Below are positions 8,520 to 15,022 of a stretch of 22,714 bases of DNA, one piece after another. Source of the stretch: an uncultured Paenibacillaceae bacterium (GTDB taxonomy: Bacteria; Bacillota; Bacilli; Aneurinibacillales; Aneurinibacillaceae); contig CALNBV010000246.1 of the NCBI GenBank assembly GCA_937874515.1, positions 1 to 22,714 on the forward strand, read 5' to 3'. The translations under genes and the position numbers were made by a program. Under the pieces are notes generated by a model. That model was not told the origin of the DNA. It was given only the letters and a program-made list of their open reading frames with translations, and did not search any database. Numbering within the stretch: the stretch's first letter is position 1; each line of letters opens with the position of its first letter.

Positions 8520-9479
8520 TTAAATAGATAAACTCTTGCTTAATTCATACAACTCTAAATCCAGGGTCACCTCACCGGCAAACACCTGATCGAAATCCAC
8601 CTCAACAATCTGATTATGTTGCATCCCTACCATCAAACCCTGTTTTCCTTCATGAAGCAAATCAACAGCCCTAGCCCCAAAACGACTTCCAATCATCCGG
8701 TCAAAAGCGGATGGGGAACCCCCCCGTTGCACATGGCCTAATACAGTAACACGGGTATCAAAACCTGTTCTTTGTTTGATTTCATCACAAATGAGGGCCC
8801 CGGAACAAACCCCTTCAGCAACCACAATAATGCTGTATTTTTTTCCCCGGTTACTTCCTTCAGTTAACCGTTGCACAATCCGGTCTATTTCATAGGGTTC
8901 CTCAGGAATAAGAATTGATTCTGCTCCCCCTGTTAACCCTGCCCACAAGGCAATATCCCCGTGATTTCTACCCATGACTTCAACCACAAAGGTACGTTCA
9001 TGGGAGTTAGCTGTATCCCTTATTTTATCAATGGCTTCAATGACCGTATTCACTGCAGTATCAAACCCCAGGGTCATGTCAGTACCTGGAATATCATTAT
9101 CAATAGTGCCGGGAATCCCTATAGTAGGAAATCCCTTCTCCACCAGTTTTTGTGCCCCACGAAAAGAACCATCCCCACCGATGACAATCAACCCTTCAAT
9201 TCCTTTACTTTTCATCCGGGTAATGGCCTGATCCTGGCCTTCTCTGGTCATGAACTCCTTGCTACGGCTGGAATAAAGAATGGTTCCTCCACGGTGGATA
9301 ATATCCCCCACACTTCCCAGGTTCATCGGTTCAATTTGTCCTTTAATTAATCCATCATAACCATGATGGACTCCAAATACCTCCATTCCAAGGAAAATCC
9401 CTCTTCTTACTACAGCACGAACCGCTGCATTCATTCCTGGTGCATCTCCACCGCTCGTTAATACTGCAATTTTACGCAT
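8520..9479 (-). CDS. pfkA: ATP-dependent 6-phosphofructokinase
   Basis: Phosphorylates fructose-6-phosphate to fructose-1,6-bisphosphate, the committed step of glycolysis. It has 319 residues, the same size as the Bacillus enzyme. The ATP site LTSGGDAPGMNAA is at the N-terminus. GGDGSFRGA has a glycine where PPi-dependent enzymes have Asp, and GTIDNDIPGTD has glycine where they have Lys, so ATP is the donor; the Asp in TIDND is the catalytic base. VMGRNHGDIAL and GHVQRGGSPSAFDR are the sugar-phosphate and effector regions. ATG at 9479 is chosen because AAGGGTG stands about 6 nt upstream; a GTG three codons earlier lies inside that site. The start overlaps the glucokinase stop by 8 bp. Placement between glucokinase and pgi is unusual: in most Bacilli pfkA sits with accA/accD and pyk. 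Confidence 0.96.
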   Translation of the reverse strand: MRKIAVLTSGGDAPGMNAAVRAVVRRGIFLGMEVFGVHHGYDGLIKGQIEPMNLGSVGDIIHRGGTILYSSRSKEFMTREGQDQAITRMKSKGIEGLIVIGGDGSFRGAQKLVEKGFPTIGIPGTIDNDIPGTDMTLGFDTAVNTVIEAIDKIRDTANSHERTFVVEVMGRNHGDIALWAGLTGGAESILIPEEPYEIDRIVQRLTEGSNRGKKYSIIVVAEGVCSGALICDEIKQRTGFDTRVTVLGHVQRGGSPSAFDRMIGSRFGARAVDLLHEGKQGLMVGMQHNQIVEVDFDQVFAGEVTLDLELYELSKSLSI

Positions 9480-10437
9480 AATTTTCACCCTTATTATCTA
9501 AATTCATCTGTATATATTTCCCAAGTCCAACCATACCTGCATCATTGCCTAATCTGGCCAGAAAAATAATGGTTTCATGTTTCATTCTCCCGGGAACCGT
9601 CTCCTTAAAGCCGTCCCTGATTCCATTTAAAAAAAGAGGACCGGCTTTGGCTACCCCACCACCAATGAGGATGCGTTCCGGCGCAAAAACAAGAAATATA
9701 TTGCCTAATGCTCTTCCCAAGATTTTCCCTGCTTCTTCTACAATTTTAACACAGACAGGTTCTCCCTTCCGTGCCTCTTTAATAATATCCCAGCTTCGTA
9801 TTTTTCCTTTTTCCCGCAACATTCGAGTTAATACCATGGACATTCCTTTGGCTTCCTCTACGATCCCTTGATGGGCAATAGCCGTAGCAGAAGTTAAGGT
9901 TTCTAAACATCCCTGATTCCCGCATGTACACAAAGCACCTTCCTCTATGCATTTGAAATGACCAATCTCGCCGGCCATTCCGTATTTCCCTTGCTGAATT
10001 TCGCCATTCACAATGACTCCGGCGCCAATCCCCGTACCCACGGTTACACAAAGAATATGTTTTAATCCCCGGCCAGCCCCTAACCACATTTCTCCTAAAG
10101 CCGCCGCATTGGCATCATTTAAAATAAAAATTGGATAGGAAAAGACACTTCTTAATTCCTGTAAAAGGGGGATGTTTTTCCATCCCAGATTCACAGCTTC
10201 CCATACCCAACCATTTTCTATAAAACCTGGGACCCCAACCCCGACCCCTTTTATTTCCCTCTGCCAGTATGGGTGTTCCCTTAGCAATTCTTCCTCTATA
10301 TATTTTAGCTGTTTCAAAATGCCAGCTGGACCAGAAGAGACGTCGGTTTCTACTTCCTTACGGAGGCAAATCTCTCCCGTCTCATCGAGCACCCCTCCTT
10401 TGATTCGAGTGCCCCCAATATCAAAACAAAGATACAT
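9472..10437 (-). CDS. glcK: Glucokinase, ROK family
   Basis: Phosphorylates glucose to glucose-6-phosphate with ATP. 321 residues with the ROK marks: phosphate-1 loop DIGGTRIKGGVLD at the N-terminus, the catalytic aspartate in ILNDANAAALGE, VTVGTGIGAGVIVNG, the GEIGHFKC histidine, the zinc motif CTCGNQGCLET, and the adenosine loop ILIGGGVAKAGPLF. There is no helix-turn-helix domain, so it is a kinase rather than a ROK repressor. ATG at 10437 is used because AAGGAGG lies 9 nt before it; an ATG 16 codons upstream (10485) is in frame but has a poorer site and would add a lysine/arginine-rich tail absent from the family. First gene of the sugar cluster; 85 bp separate it from yolD, with no terminator seen. 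Confidence 0.93.
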   Translation of the reverse strand: MYLCFDIGGTRIKGGVLDETGEICLRKEVETDVSSGPAGILKQLKYIEEELLREHPYWQREIKGVGVGVPGFIENGWVWEAVNLGWKNIPLLQELRSVFSYPIFILNDANAAALGEMWLGAGRGLKHILCVTVGTGIGAGVIVNGEIQQGKYGMAGEIGHFKCIEEGALCTCGNQGCLETLTSATAIAHQGIVEEAKGMSMVLTRMLREKGKIRSWDIIKEARKGEPVCVKIVEEAGKILGRALGNIFLVFAPERILIGGGVAKAGPLFLNGIRDGFKETVPGRMKHETIIFLARLGNDAGMVGLGKYIQMNLDNKGENYA

Positions 10438-10522
10438 GATGAGCCGCCTCCTTTTCTTCCTCAAACATAGTATTTCTTTCTTCATTACTTTATACTTTCC
10501 TTTATTACAGAAAATCTAGCTT

Positions 10523-10846
10523 CTATTCCACATCAACGACTTCCCCTAAATTGATGAAAAAAACTCCGCCATCCTGTTGCATGATTCCCAGTTCTCCAGA
10601 TAAAGGATTTACCTTTTTAATCCTTCCTCGTATCCTATGAAATCCCCTGTCTCGAAAGAAAACAACCTGTATTTCCTTTTCCTCACATTGGGCTTCCAGG
10701 AGGAAAGCATTGATTTTTTCTTGTTTCTGTTCATCGAGGATGGGCCTCTTTTCATGAAATTGTGCCTGATAAAGTTCCCCCAATTTTCTTTTATGTTCCG
10801 GCAACATTAATGAGCTCCACTTGATGGAACCACGATCGTGCATCAT
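10523..10846 (-). CDS. yolD: YolD-like family protein
   Basis: A 107-residue soluble protein that begins HDRGSIKWSSLMLPEH, the characteristic DRG-x-I/M-KW start of the YolD family, and ends in a beta-rich part (VVFFRDRGFHRIRGRIKKV, VFFINLGEVVDVE). YolD-like proteins are found beside UvrX/YqjW-type Y-family polymerases in Bacilli and have been proposed to stand in for UmuD as polymerase partners; the biochemical role is not settled. Its ATG overlaps the polymerase TGA by 4 bp (ATGA), so translation is coupled and both should answer to the LexA-type promoter upstream. Confidence 0.88.
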   Translation of the reverse strand: MMHDRGSIKWSSLMLPEHKRKLGELYQAQFHEKRPILDEQKQEKINAFLLEAQCEEKEIQVVFFRDRGFHRIRGRIKKVNPLSGELGIMQQDGGVFFINLGEVVDVE

Positions 10847-12099
10847 GCCTTATGCCCTCCAATCTTCGTACTTCGTTCCCGGGCAACTCCTCCACTGGTA
10901 TAGGTACTTGCTCGCAACAATGCCGTAGACCCATACTTACTGCGGATGGAATCCATGACATAGCCTAATTTCCGCTCTTTCACCTGGTCTTTAAATAAAT
11001 CTAATTGAAATTCCTCATCCCCTTCTAAGTGGGACAAGGACACACCAACCCTGCGGACCACTCCCCCAGTATAATTCTCACGAAAAAGTTCAAGACAGAC
11101 TCGATACACGTCCATAGTGATATTGGTAGCTAATGAAACCGTACGGGAGCGGTGAAAGCCCCCTCCTGCCTCCCGACTGTACCCAATTCCCAGGCTGACA
11201 GTGCGTCCCGCCATGCGGGCATGACGGGCTCGACGGCATACTTCTTCCGACAGTTCCAGCATCACAGTCTGAATTTCCCTCACATCGGTATAATCTCGAA
11301 GCAATGTAATAGTATGGCCAAACCCTTTCTGCTGGGACTCCTGTTGCCAGCTGGCATAAACAGGAGATAAATCCACTCCCCAGCTATGCCAGTAAAGCTG
11401 TTCCCCCATAATGCCAAACTTTTTCTTCAATGTGTGCAAGGGTGTTTTCGCTAACTGGCCCAGGGTACGAATTCCCATAGAATTTAACCGTTTCCCCAGA
11501 CGACTGCCAATGCCCCAGATTTCCTTTAACGGAAGAGGCCACAGAAGTTCTTCCACTTGCCCATAATCACATTCCGCAATGCCTGACTTTTTAGCATAAT
11601 TGTCCATTACCACTTTCGCTAAAAACTTATTAGGCCCAATGCCAACACAGCAGGTTAGGCCCAATTTCTCTTTTAAGGTGTTTTTAATCCTTTCGGCTAC
11701 TTCCCAGGTGGATCCAAAAAGCCGTTCCGTTCCGTCCACTGTCACCCAGGCCTCATCCACAGAATAAACATGGATGGCCTCCAAAGGAACAAAATCCTGT
11801 AAAATCCGGGTAAAGGCCACAGACTGATCTAAATAATAGGCCATGTTCGCTTCCTGAATCAGGATATGGGGAAGCCGGGGAACCTCAAAGAGGCGGTTGC
11901 CTGATTTAATACCATATTCTGCTTTCATAAGAGGGGTAGAGGCTAGAATTACCCCTCCTTCTCGATTCTGGTCCCCAACCACAACAAGATAGGTTGTTAA
12001 AGGGTCCAACCCCAGGCGAACACATTCGCAACTGGCATAGAAACTCTTCATATCAAGACAAAGGACACGATGATGGGGAAGAGTAGAATAATCCACCAC
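10843..12099 (-). CDS. uvrX: Y-family DNA polymerase, UvrX/YqjW type (ImpB/MucB/SamB)
   Basis: A translesion polymerase expected to copy past damaged bases. From the chosen start it has 418 residues. The metal-binding motif LCLDMKSFYASCE has Asp near 16 and the steric-gate tyrosine; the second catalytic motif YSVDEAW has Asp/Glu near 115-116. TYLVVVGDQNREGGVILAST is the finger region, and the helix-hairpin-helix thumb LPLKEIWGIGSRLGKRLNSM is present. The little-finger domain follows to the C-terminus. The frame is open from a TTG at 12138, but GTG at 12099 is preferred: AAAAGGGTGAG lies 8 nt before it and the protein then starts MVDYSTLP, as in relatives. It is followed by yolD. The name uvrX is by similarity to Bacillus SP-beta/YqjW proteins. 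Confidence 0.9.
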   Translation of the reverse strand: MVDYSTLPHHRVLCLDMKSFYASCECVRLGLDPLTTYLVVVGDQNREGGVILASTPLMKAEYGIKSGNRLFEVPRLPHILIQEANMAYYLDQSVAFTRILQDFVPLEAIHVYSVDEAWVTVDGTERLFGSTWEVAERIKNTLKEKLGLTCCVGIGPNKFLAKVVMDNYAKKSGIAECDYGQVEELLWPLPLKEIWGIGSRLGKRLNSMGIRTLGQLAKTPLHTLKKKFGIMGEQLYWHSWGVDLSPVYASWQQESQQKGFGHTITLLRDYTDVREIQTVMLELSEEVCRRARHARMAGRTVSLGIGYSREAGGGFHRSRTVSLATNITMDVYRVCLELFRENYTGGVVRRVGVSLSHLEGDEEFQLDLFKDQVKERKLGYVMDSIRSKYGSTALLRASTYTSGGVARERSTKIGGHKA

Positions 12100-12137
12100 G
12101 TTTACACTCACCCTTTTCTTTTCCCTTAGTTTAAACA

Positions 12138-12151
12138 AGAACGTACGTTTC
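12138..12151. promoter_or_regulatory. LexA (DinR) operator 1
   Basis: AGAACGTACGTTTC matches 13 of 14 positions of the Bacillus SOS box CGAACRNRYGTTYC; only the first base differs. It covers about +2 to +15 of the predicted uvrX transcript, a place where a bound repressor would block initiation. Confidence 0.75.
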
Positions 12152-12159
12152 TATTATGG

Positions 12160-12189
12160 ATTATATAGGAATACGTGTTCCTATATCAA
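12160..12189 (-). promoter_or_regulatory. Sigma-A promoter of the uvrX-yolD operon
   Basis: On the minus strand the -35 box TTGATA (12184-12189) and the -10 box TATAAT (12160-12165) are 18 bp apart. Transcription should begin near 12153, about 55 bp before the chosen GTG. The spacer between the boxes holds one LexA-box-like palindrome and another lies just downstream. Confidence 0.75.
12163..12186. promoter_or_regulatory. LexA operator 2 in a 24-bp palindrome
   Basis: The core at 12168-12181 matches 12 of 14 positions of CGAACRNRYGTTYC. It sits in a larger palindrome with perfect 9-bp arms, ATATAGGAA and TTCCTATAT, around a 6-nt centre. It fills the spacer between the -35 and -10 boxes and is 30 bp (about three helical turns) from operator 1. 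Confidence 0.6.
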
Positions 12190-12276
12190 TGGAAAATTAA
12201 AGGATGTATGAAACCGACCAAAAATGCACAACCCTACATTTATAAGGAATGTAAGTTGAAATGAGGGGAATTTTTT

Positions 12277-13137
12277 ATGCCTGATTGGTTAGAAGTTGTT
12301 TTGCGCACATTAGTATCTGTTGCCATTCTTTTTATCATTACAAAGATGCTGGGCAAAAGACAGGTATCCCAACTCTCTTTATTTGAGTACATCACCGGAA
12401 TTACCCTGGGTAGCCTGGTAGCCTACATTTCCTTAGATGTGGAATCCGACTGGTATTTAGGCATTATTGCAATTACCGTTTGGGGCCTTGTTTCCTTAGG
12501 GATTGAATTCGCACAAATAAAAAGCAAAAAAGCAAGAGACATTATTGACAGTACGGCAACAGTACTTATTAAAAACGGAAAAATTATGGAAGACAATTTA
12601 AAAAAGGAAAGACTTACTACAGATGAACTCTTAGAACAGCTGCGCAGAAAAAACGCCTTCAATTTTGCAGATGTAGAATTTGCGATTATGGAACCTAATG
12701 GGGATATTAACATTCTTTTAACAAGAGATAATCAACCGTTAACCCCAAAACATTTAGGCATTAAAGTTGCTCCCGAACGTGAGCCCCAGGCAGTAATTAT
12801 GGATGGAAAATTGATGGTGGAACCCCTTGCCACACAGGGATTCAATCGGCAATGGCTTGATACGGAGCTTGAGAAGTTAGGTGTTACCATGGAAAACGTA
12901 TTTCTTGGCCAGGTGGATTCTTATGGCCAGTTATATGTGGATCTATATGATGACAAAATTAAAGTTCCTCAGCCTCAACAGAAAGCAGCTCTCCTGGCCA
13001 CATTGAAAAAGTGCGAAGCAGATTTAGAAATGTATAGCCTTTCTACAAAAGCAAAACAAGCAAAGAAAATGTACGGTGAATGCTCCAGCGACTTAATGAA
13101 GGTCATAGATGAAATCAAACCTATTCTTATAAGTTAA
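12277..13137 (+). CDS. DUF421 + DUF1657 membrane protein (YetF/2Duf-like)
   Basis: 286 residues. Three membrane helices (about 10-24, 40-53, 59-77) with the signature KMLGKRQVSQLSLFEYITGITLGS lead into the cytoplasmic DUF421 (YetF) domain. A C-terminal helical part from about 231 (ATLKKCEADLEMYSLSTKAK onwards) resembles DUF1657. This two-domain layout is that of the 2Duf proteins of Bacillus spores, which lie in the inner spore membrane and raise wet-heat and chemical resistance (established for relatives). The ATG has AGGGGA 7 nt upstream. The gene diverges from the uvrX operon and ends in a hairpin shared with the convergent OB-fold gene. No clear sigma-G promoter was found. Function here is inferred from architecture only. 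Confidence 0.88.
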   Translation: MPDWLEVVLRTLVSVAILFIITKMLGKRQVSQLSLFEYITGITLGSLVAYISLDVESDWYLGIIAITVWGLVSLGIEFAQIKSKKARDIIDSTATVLIKNGKIMEDNLKKERLTTDELLEQLRRKNAFNFADVEFAIMEPNGDINILLTRDNQPLTPKHLGIKVAPEREPQAVIMDGKLMVEPLATQGFNRQWLDTELEKLGVTMENVFLGQVDSYGQLYVDLYDDKIKVPQPQQKAALLATLKKCEADLEMYSLSTKAKQAKKMYGECSSDLMKVIDEIKPILIS

Positions 13138-13144
13138 AAAAAGA

Positions 13145-13177
13145 AACGCTCACTTTTCATTATGAGAAGTGAGCGTT
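13145..13177. terminator. Bidirectional terminator between convergent genes
   Basis: An 11-bp perfect stem, AACGCTCACTT (13145-13155) and AAGTGAGCGTT (13167-13177), with an 11-nt loop. On the minus strand it is followed by TTTCTTTTTTT, a good intrinsic terminator; on the plus strand the tail is weaker. One arm encodes the last residues of the OB-fold protein, whose stop lies in the loop. Confidence 0.8.
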
Positions 13178-13507
13178 AAATTCTTTAACTGTAAAAATAG
13201 GCGTTCCATGGATATAGCTTGCTAATTCTACCTCTGCTCCAATAGCCACATCTTTCTCTGTAGGATGGAGGCGTCCTTTCACCTGTAAATCATTTCCACA
13301 ATCCACCCAGATCAATTGGTACGGCAACTGTCCTTGAAACTTCTCATCAGGGACATGAACCTTCACACTCGTAGTAACCTTCCCCCGAATCTCCATTACC
13401 TGCGGATAGTAACTATCAGAACGCTGACATGAAGGACAGCATGCCTGAAGAGAAAGGGTCTGGTGACCACAGCGCTGGCAATTATAAACTGATATGGTTA
13501 ATGCCAA
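13160..13507 (-). CDS. Zn-ribbon/OB-fold protein (DUF35-like)
   Basis: 115 residues. A rubredoxin-like zinc ribbon at about 10-28 carries four cysteines as CQRCG and CPSC. An OB-fold follows (YQLIWVDCGNDLQVKGRL, GAEVELASYIHGTPIFTVKEF). The layout is that of DUF35 acyl-CoA-associated proteins, usually encoded beside a thiolase or acyl-CoA dehydrogenase gene, where they help to bind CoA substrates. No such partner is adjacent here, so the role is open. The start is TTG at 13507, about 5 nt after a GGGGGGAG site; there is no in-frame ATG before the zinc ribbon. The stop lies inside the terminator hairpin. Confidence 0.75.
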   Translation of the reverse strand: MALTISVYNCQRCGHQTLSLQACCPSCQRSDSYYPQVMEIRGKVTTSVKVHVPDEKFQGQLPYQLIWVDCGNDLQVKGRLHPTEKDVAIGAEVELASYIHGTPIFTVKEFNAHFS

Positions 13508-13576
13508 TGCTTCTCCCCCCTTACTTTATTTATGTAGAAAATTCAACAATTTCAATATAATTAAAATTTTCTGATT

Positions 13577-13605
13577 TGTATAGAATATATTATAAAACAA
13601 GTAAA
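13577..13605 (-). promoter_or_regulatory. Possible sigma-A promoter of the OB-fold gene
   Basis: TTTACT (13600-13605) and TATACA (13577-13582) are 17 bp apart on the minus strand, 70 bp before the start. Each box matches 4 of 6 consensus bases. The tract around it is very AT-rich, so chance matches are likely. Confidence 0.35.
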
Positions 13606-13625
13606 CATAATTTTAAAGAAAAAAA

Positions 13626-13664
13626 CCTCTTCTTACTATCCAACAAAGGGAAGTAAAAAAGAGG
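13626..13664 (-). terminator. Intrinsic terminator of the YjcZ-like gene
   Basis: Minus-strand stem: CCTCTT, two unpaired bases, TTACT, then a loop, AGTAA and AAGAGG, followed directly by TTTTTTTCTTT. It lies about 43 nt after the stop of the small gene at 13707 and marks that gene as a transcribed unit of its own. Confidence 0.75.
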
Positions 13665-13706
13665 CATTACCATGAAAAACCAAACAGCTATATTTTCAAG
13701 TGGTCA

Positions 13707-13787
13707 TTAGTTGCAAGTGCAAGCAATGATCACAAGTAAAATAAACAGCACGAGGATAATATCAAAACTTTCGAAGAATCCTGACAT
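13707..13787 (-). CDS. YjcZ-like sporulation micropeptide, 26 aa
   Basis: A 26-residue frame reads MSGFFESFDI, then a single hydrophobic helix (ILVLFILLVIIA), then a CTCN end. The pattern of a short M-S-G start, one helix containing VLFILL-I and a short tail is that of the YjcZ/SscA family of spore-formers, whose members are small spore or coat-assembly proteins. AAAGGAG lies 9 nt before the ATG, and a good intrinsic terminator follows, which supports real expression. Relatives mostly end in glycine/alanine; the two C-terminal cysteines here are different. It stands alone between the OB-fold gene and the divergent heme-oxygenase-fold gene. No clear sporulation promoter was recognised. Confidence 0.72.
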   Translation of the reverse strand: MSGFFESFDIILVLFILLVIIACTCN

Positions 13788-13962
13788 ACAATCTCACTCC
13801 TTTGCTGTTAGGATAGAATATTGTACGTAATATCGTCCAACAGGGTGCTAAGGATAAACGCCTTTATTTGTTATAACTTTTACATATTCCCCCCTTCCCT
13901 AATTGGAATACTTGATTCATAATTTATTAATGAAACGAGATAGAAGACTGGAGTGGCGAAAC

Positions 13963-14676
13963 ATGAAGTTTGAGACTTATGAGCAAGTAGAAGAAGCAAT
14001 TATGCAAGTGGTCAATGAAGAAATTGTAGAAGGGGATTTTATGCGAACCCTGGTAGAAGGCCAATGGAATCAGGCCCATGTTCGGGAATTCGCCTTACAA
14101 TATAGCTATTACAGCCGCAATTTCCCCCGGGTTTTAGCAGCTGCAGTTACAGCGGTGGTTGCGGAAGATGACTGGTGGATTCCTCTTGTAGATAATATCT
14201 GGGATGAAGCAGGCCGTGGAAAGCCTAACGGTTCCCATACCATCCTTTATCATTCTTTTATGGTTACGGCAGCACCGGATGTGCCTACCGATGAACGACA
14301 TATCCCTGATTATCCCATTGCACCACCTGCCATTGATGCGGTAAACAACTTTATCAATTTCCTGCGCAATGCCACACCTTTAGAAGCCATGGCTGCTATT
14401 GGTTTCGGTTCAGAATACTTTGCAGGAAAAGTGATGGGACTCATTGGACGAGGTATGGAACATCCTAATTACAATCAGGATCAAAAAATCGATGCCACCT
14501 TCTGGACCGTTCATGCGGATATCCACGAACCTCGCCACTATGCGTTATGCAAAAATGTATTGCAACGCTATACCACACCTCAAGATTTAGAAGCCATGTT
14601 CAATGCAGGGGCTTATATCGCCCGCTGTGAAGCCCGCTTCTATGATGGGTTATATGAACGGATGAAAATGTTGTAA
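13963..14676 (+). CDS. Heme-oxygenase-fold protein (TenA/PqqC/CADD-like, putative iron oxidase)
   Basis: 237 residues, almost all helical. The pattern fits the heme-oxygenase-like diiron oxidase/PqqC group: WDEAG with Glu near 82, SHTILYHSF with His near 92, GFGSEYFAG with Glu near 151, and FWTVHADIHEPRHY with His near 184, 188 and 192. Members cleave or oxidise small molecules, for example PQQ precursors, p-aminobenzoate formation in CADD, or fatty-acid decarboxylation in UndA; the substrate here is unknown. ATG at 13963 has GGAG 9 nt upstream; the frame is open back to a TTG at 13903 without a ribosome site. It is monocistronic and is followed at once by the inverted-repeat element. The last ligand helix differs from the common H-x3-D-x2-H order (see findings). 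Confidence 0.75.
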   Translation: MKFETYEQVEEAIMQVVNEEIVEGDFMRTLVEGQWNQAHVREFALQYSYYSRNFPRVLAAAVTAVVAEDDWWIPLVDNIWDEAGRGKPNGSHTILYHSFMVTAAPDVPTDERHIPDYPIAPPAIDAVNNFINFLRNATPLEAMAAIGFGSEYFAGKVMGLIGRGMEHPNYNQDQKIDATFWTVHADIHEPRHYALCKNVLQRYTTPQDLEAMFNAGAYIARCEARFYDGLYERMKML

Positions 14677-14679
14677 AAA

Positions 14680-14875
14680 GAGATGCTAAGAATCAAATTG
14701 TGCCAGTTCCTCGCCGACAATGACGTAAAACTGACGGGAACCTTCAATCCGAGCGCGCCTTCAAAACATCTGGGCAGCTCATTGATGGAGACAGTTGAAG
14801 GCTTTTTTCGCCCTTCTTTCAGTTTCCCTCGTATCGGCTCGCAAAAAGGCAACTAATTTGATTCTTTAGCATCTC
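14680..14875. repeat. 196-bp element with terminal inverted repeats (MITE-like)
   Basis: The ends are near-perfect inverted repeats: 14680-14699 (GAGATGCTAAGAATCAAATT) and the complement of 14855-14875, identical except for one extra A. Inside, the two halves still pair in part (TGCC, GCCGA, AAACTGA, GCCTTCAA against TTGAAGGC around a 30-nt loop), so the whole piece can fold into one long interrupted hairpin. It looks richer in GC than the DNA to its right. No credible gene lies in it, and no transposase is near. It starts 3 bp after the stop of the preceding gene. No convincing target duplication is seen beyond AA. It may be a non-autonomous mobile element or a dispersed intergenic repeat. 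Confidence 0.6.
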
Positions 14876-14980
14876 AACCAATTGACCTTACGGTCTTATT
14901 ATAAAGAAAACTTGGCTGGCACCAAGCTTTTAAACGCCGGTGGAAGCTTAGTTGCCCTGATATGCAGGTAAGATAAAAGA
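14876..14980. other. Gene-free, hairpin-rich stretch
   Basis: No open frame with a ribosome site. Three consecutive hairpins are visible: GACC-TTAC-GGTC (14884-14895), GGCACCAAGCTT with AAGCTTAGTTGCC (14918-14956, imperfect), and CCTG-ATATG-CAGG (14956-14968). Next comes the terminator of the minus-strand gene. No known riboswitch core was recognised. Confidence 0.4.
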
Positions 14981-15010
14981 CCCTGGAATCTCACGCCGGA
15001 GAATCCAGGG
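14981..15010 (-). terminator. Terminator of the membrane-anchored protein gene
   Basis: CCCTGGA-A-TCTC pairs with GAGA-A-TCCAGGG (one A/A mismatch) around a 6-nt loop. On the minus strand TCTTTTATCTT follows. It lies 13 bases after the stop at 15023. Confidence 0.8.
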
Positions 15011-15022
15011 CTTATTCAATTT

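Noticed and set aside
8961..9350. Long open frames antisense to pfkA
   Set aside because: The minus-strand frame is an unmistakable PfkA; the antisense frames have no family features.
9779..10087. A 102-codon minus-strand frame inside the glucokinase gene
   Set aside because: It is a different frame of a well-supported ROK kinase and shows no domain.
13672..13710. A 12-residue plus-strand frame starting ATGAAAAACC
   Set aside because: Very short, poor ribosome site, and it overlaps the antisense YjcZ-like gene's 3' end, which has better support.
13788..13880. Sigma-K promoter of the YjcZ-like gene
   Set aside because: AATATTCTA resembles the -10 box, but no AC-type -35 box occurs at the required distance.
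14640..14852. A 70-codon open frame on the minus strand, across the end of the heme-oxygenase-fold gene and the repeat element
   Set aside because: It reads antisense through the end of a real gene and through the inverted-repeat element, and has no recognisable domain.
14882..15010. Possible cyclic-di-GMP or other known riboswitch
   Set aside because: The hairpins do not carry the conserved cores I know, and no plus-strand gene follows; the last hairpin is a terminator for the minus-strand gene.
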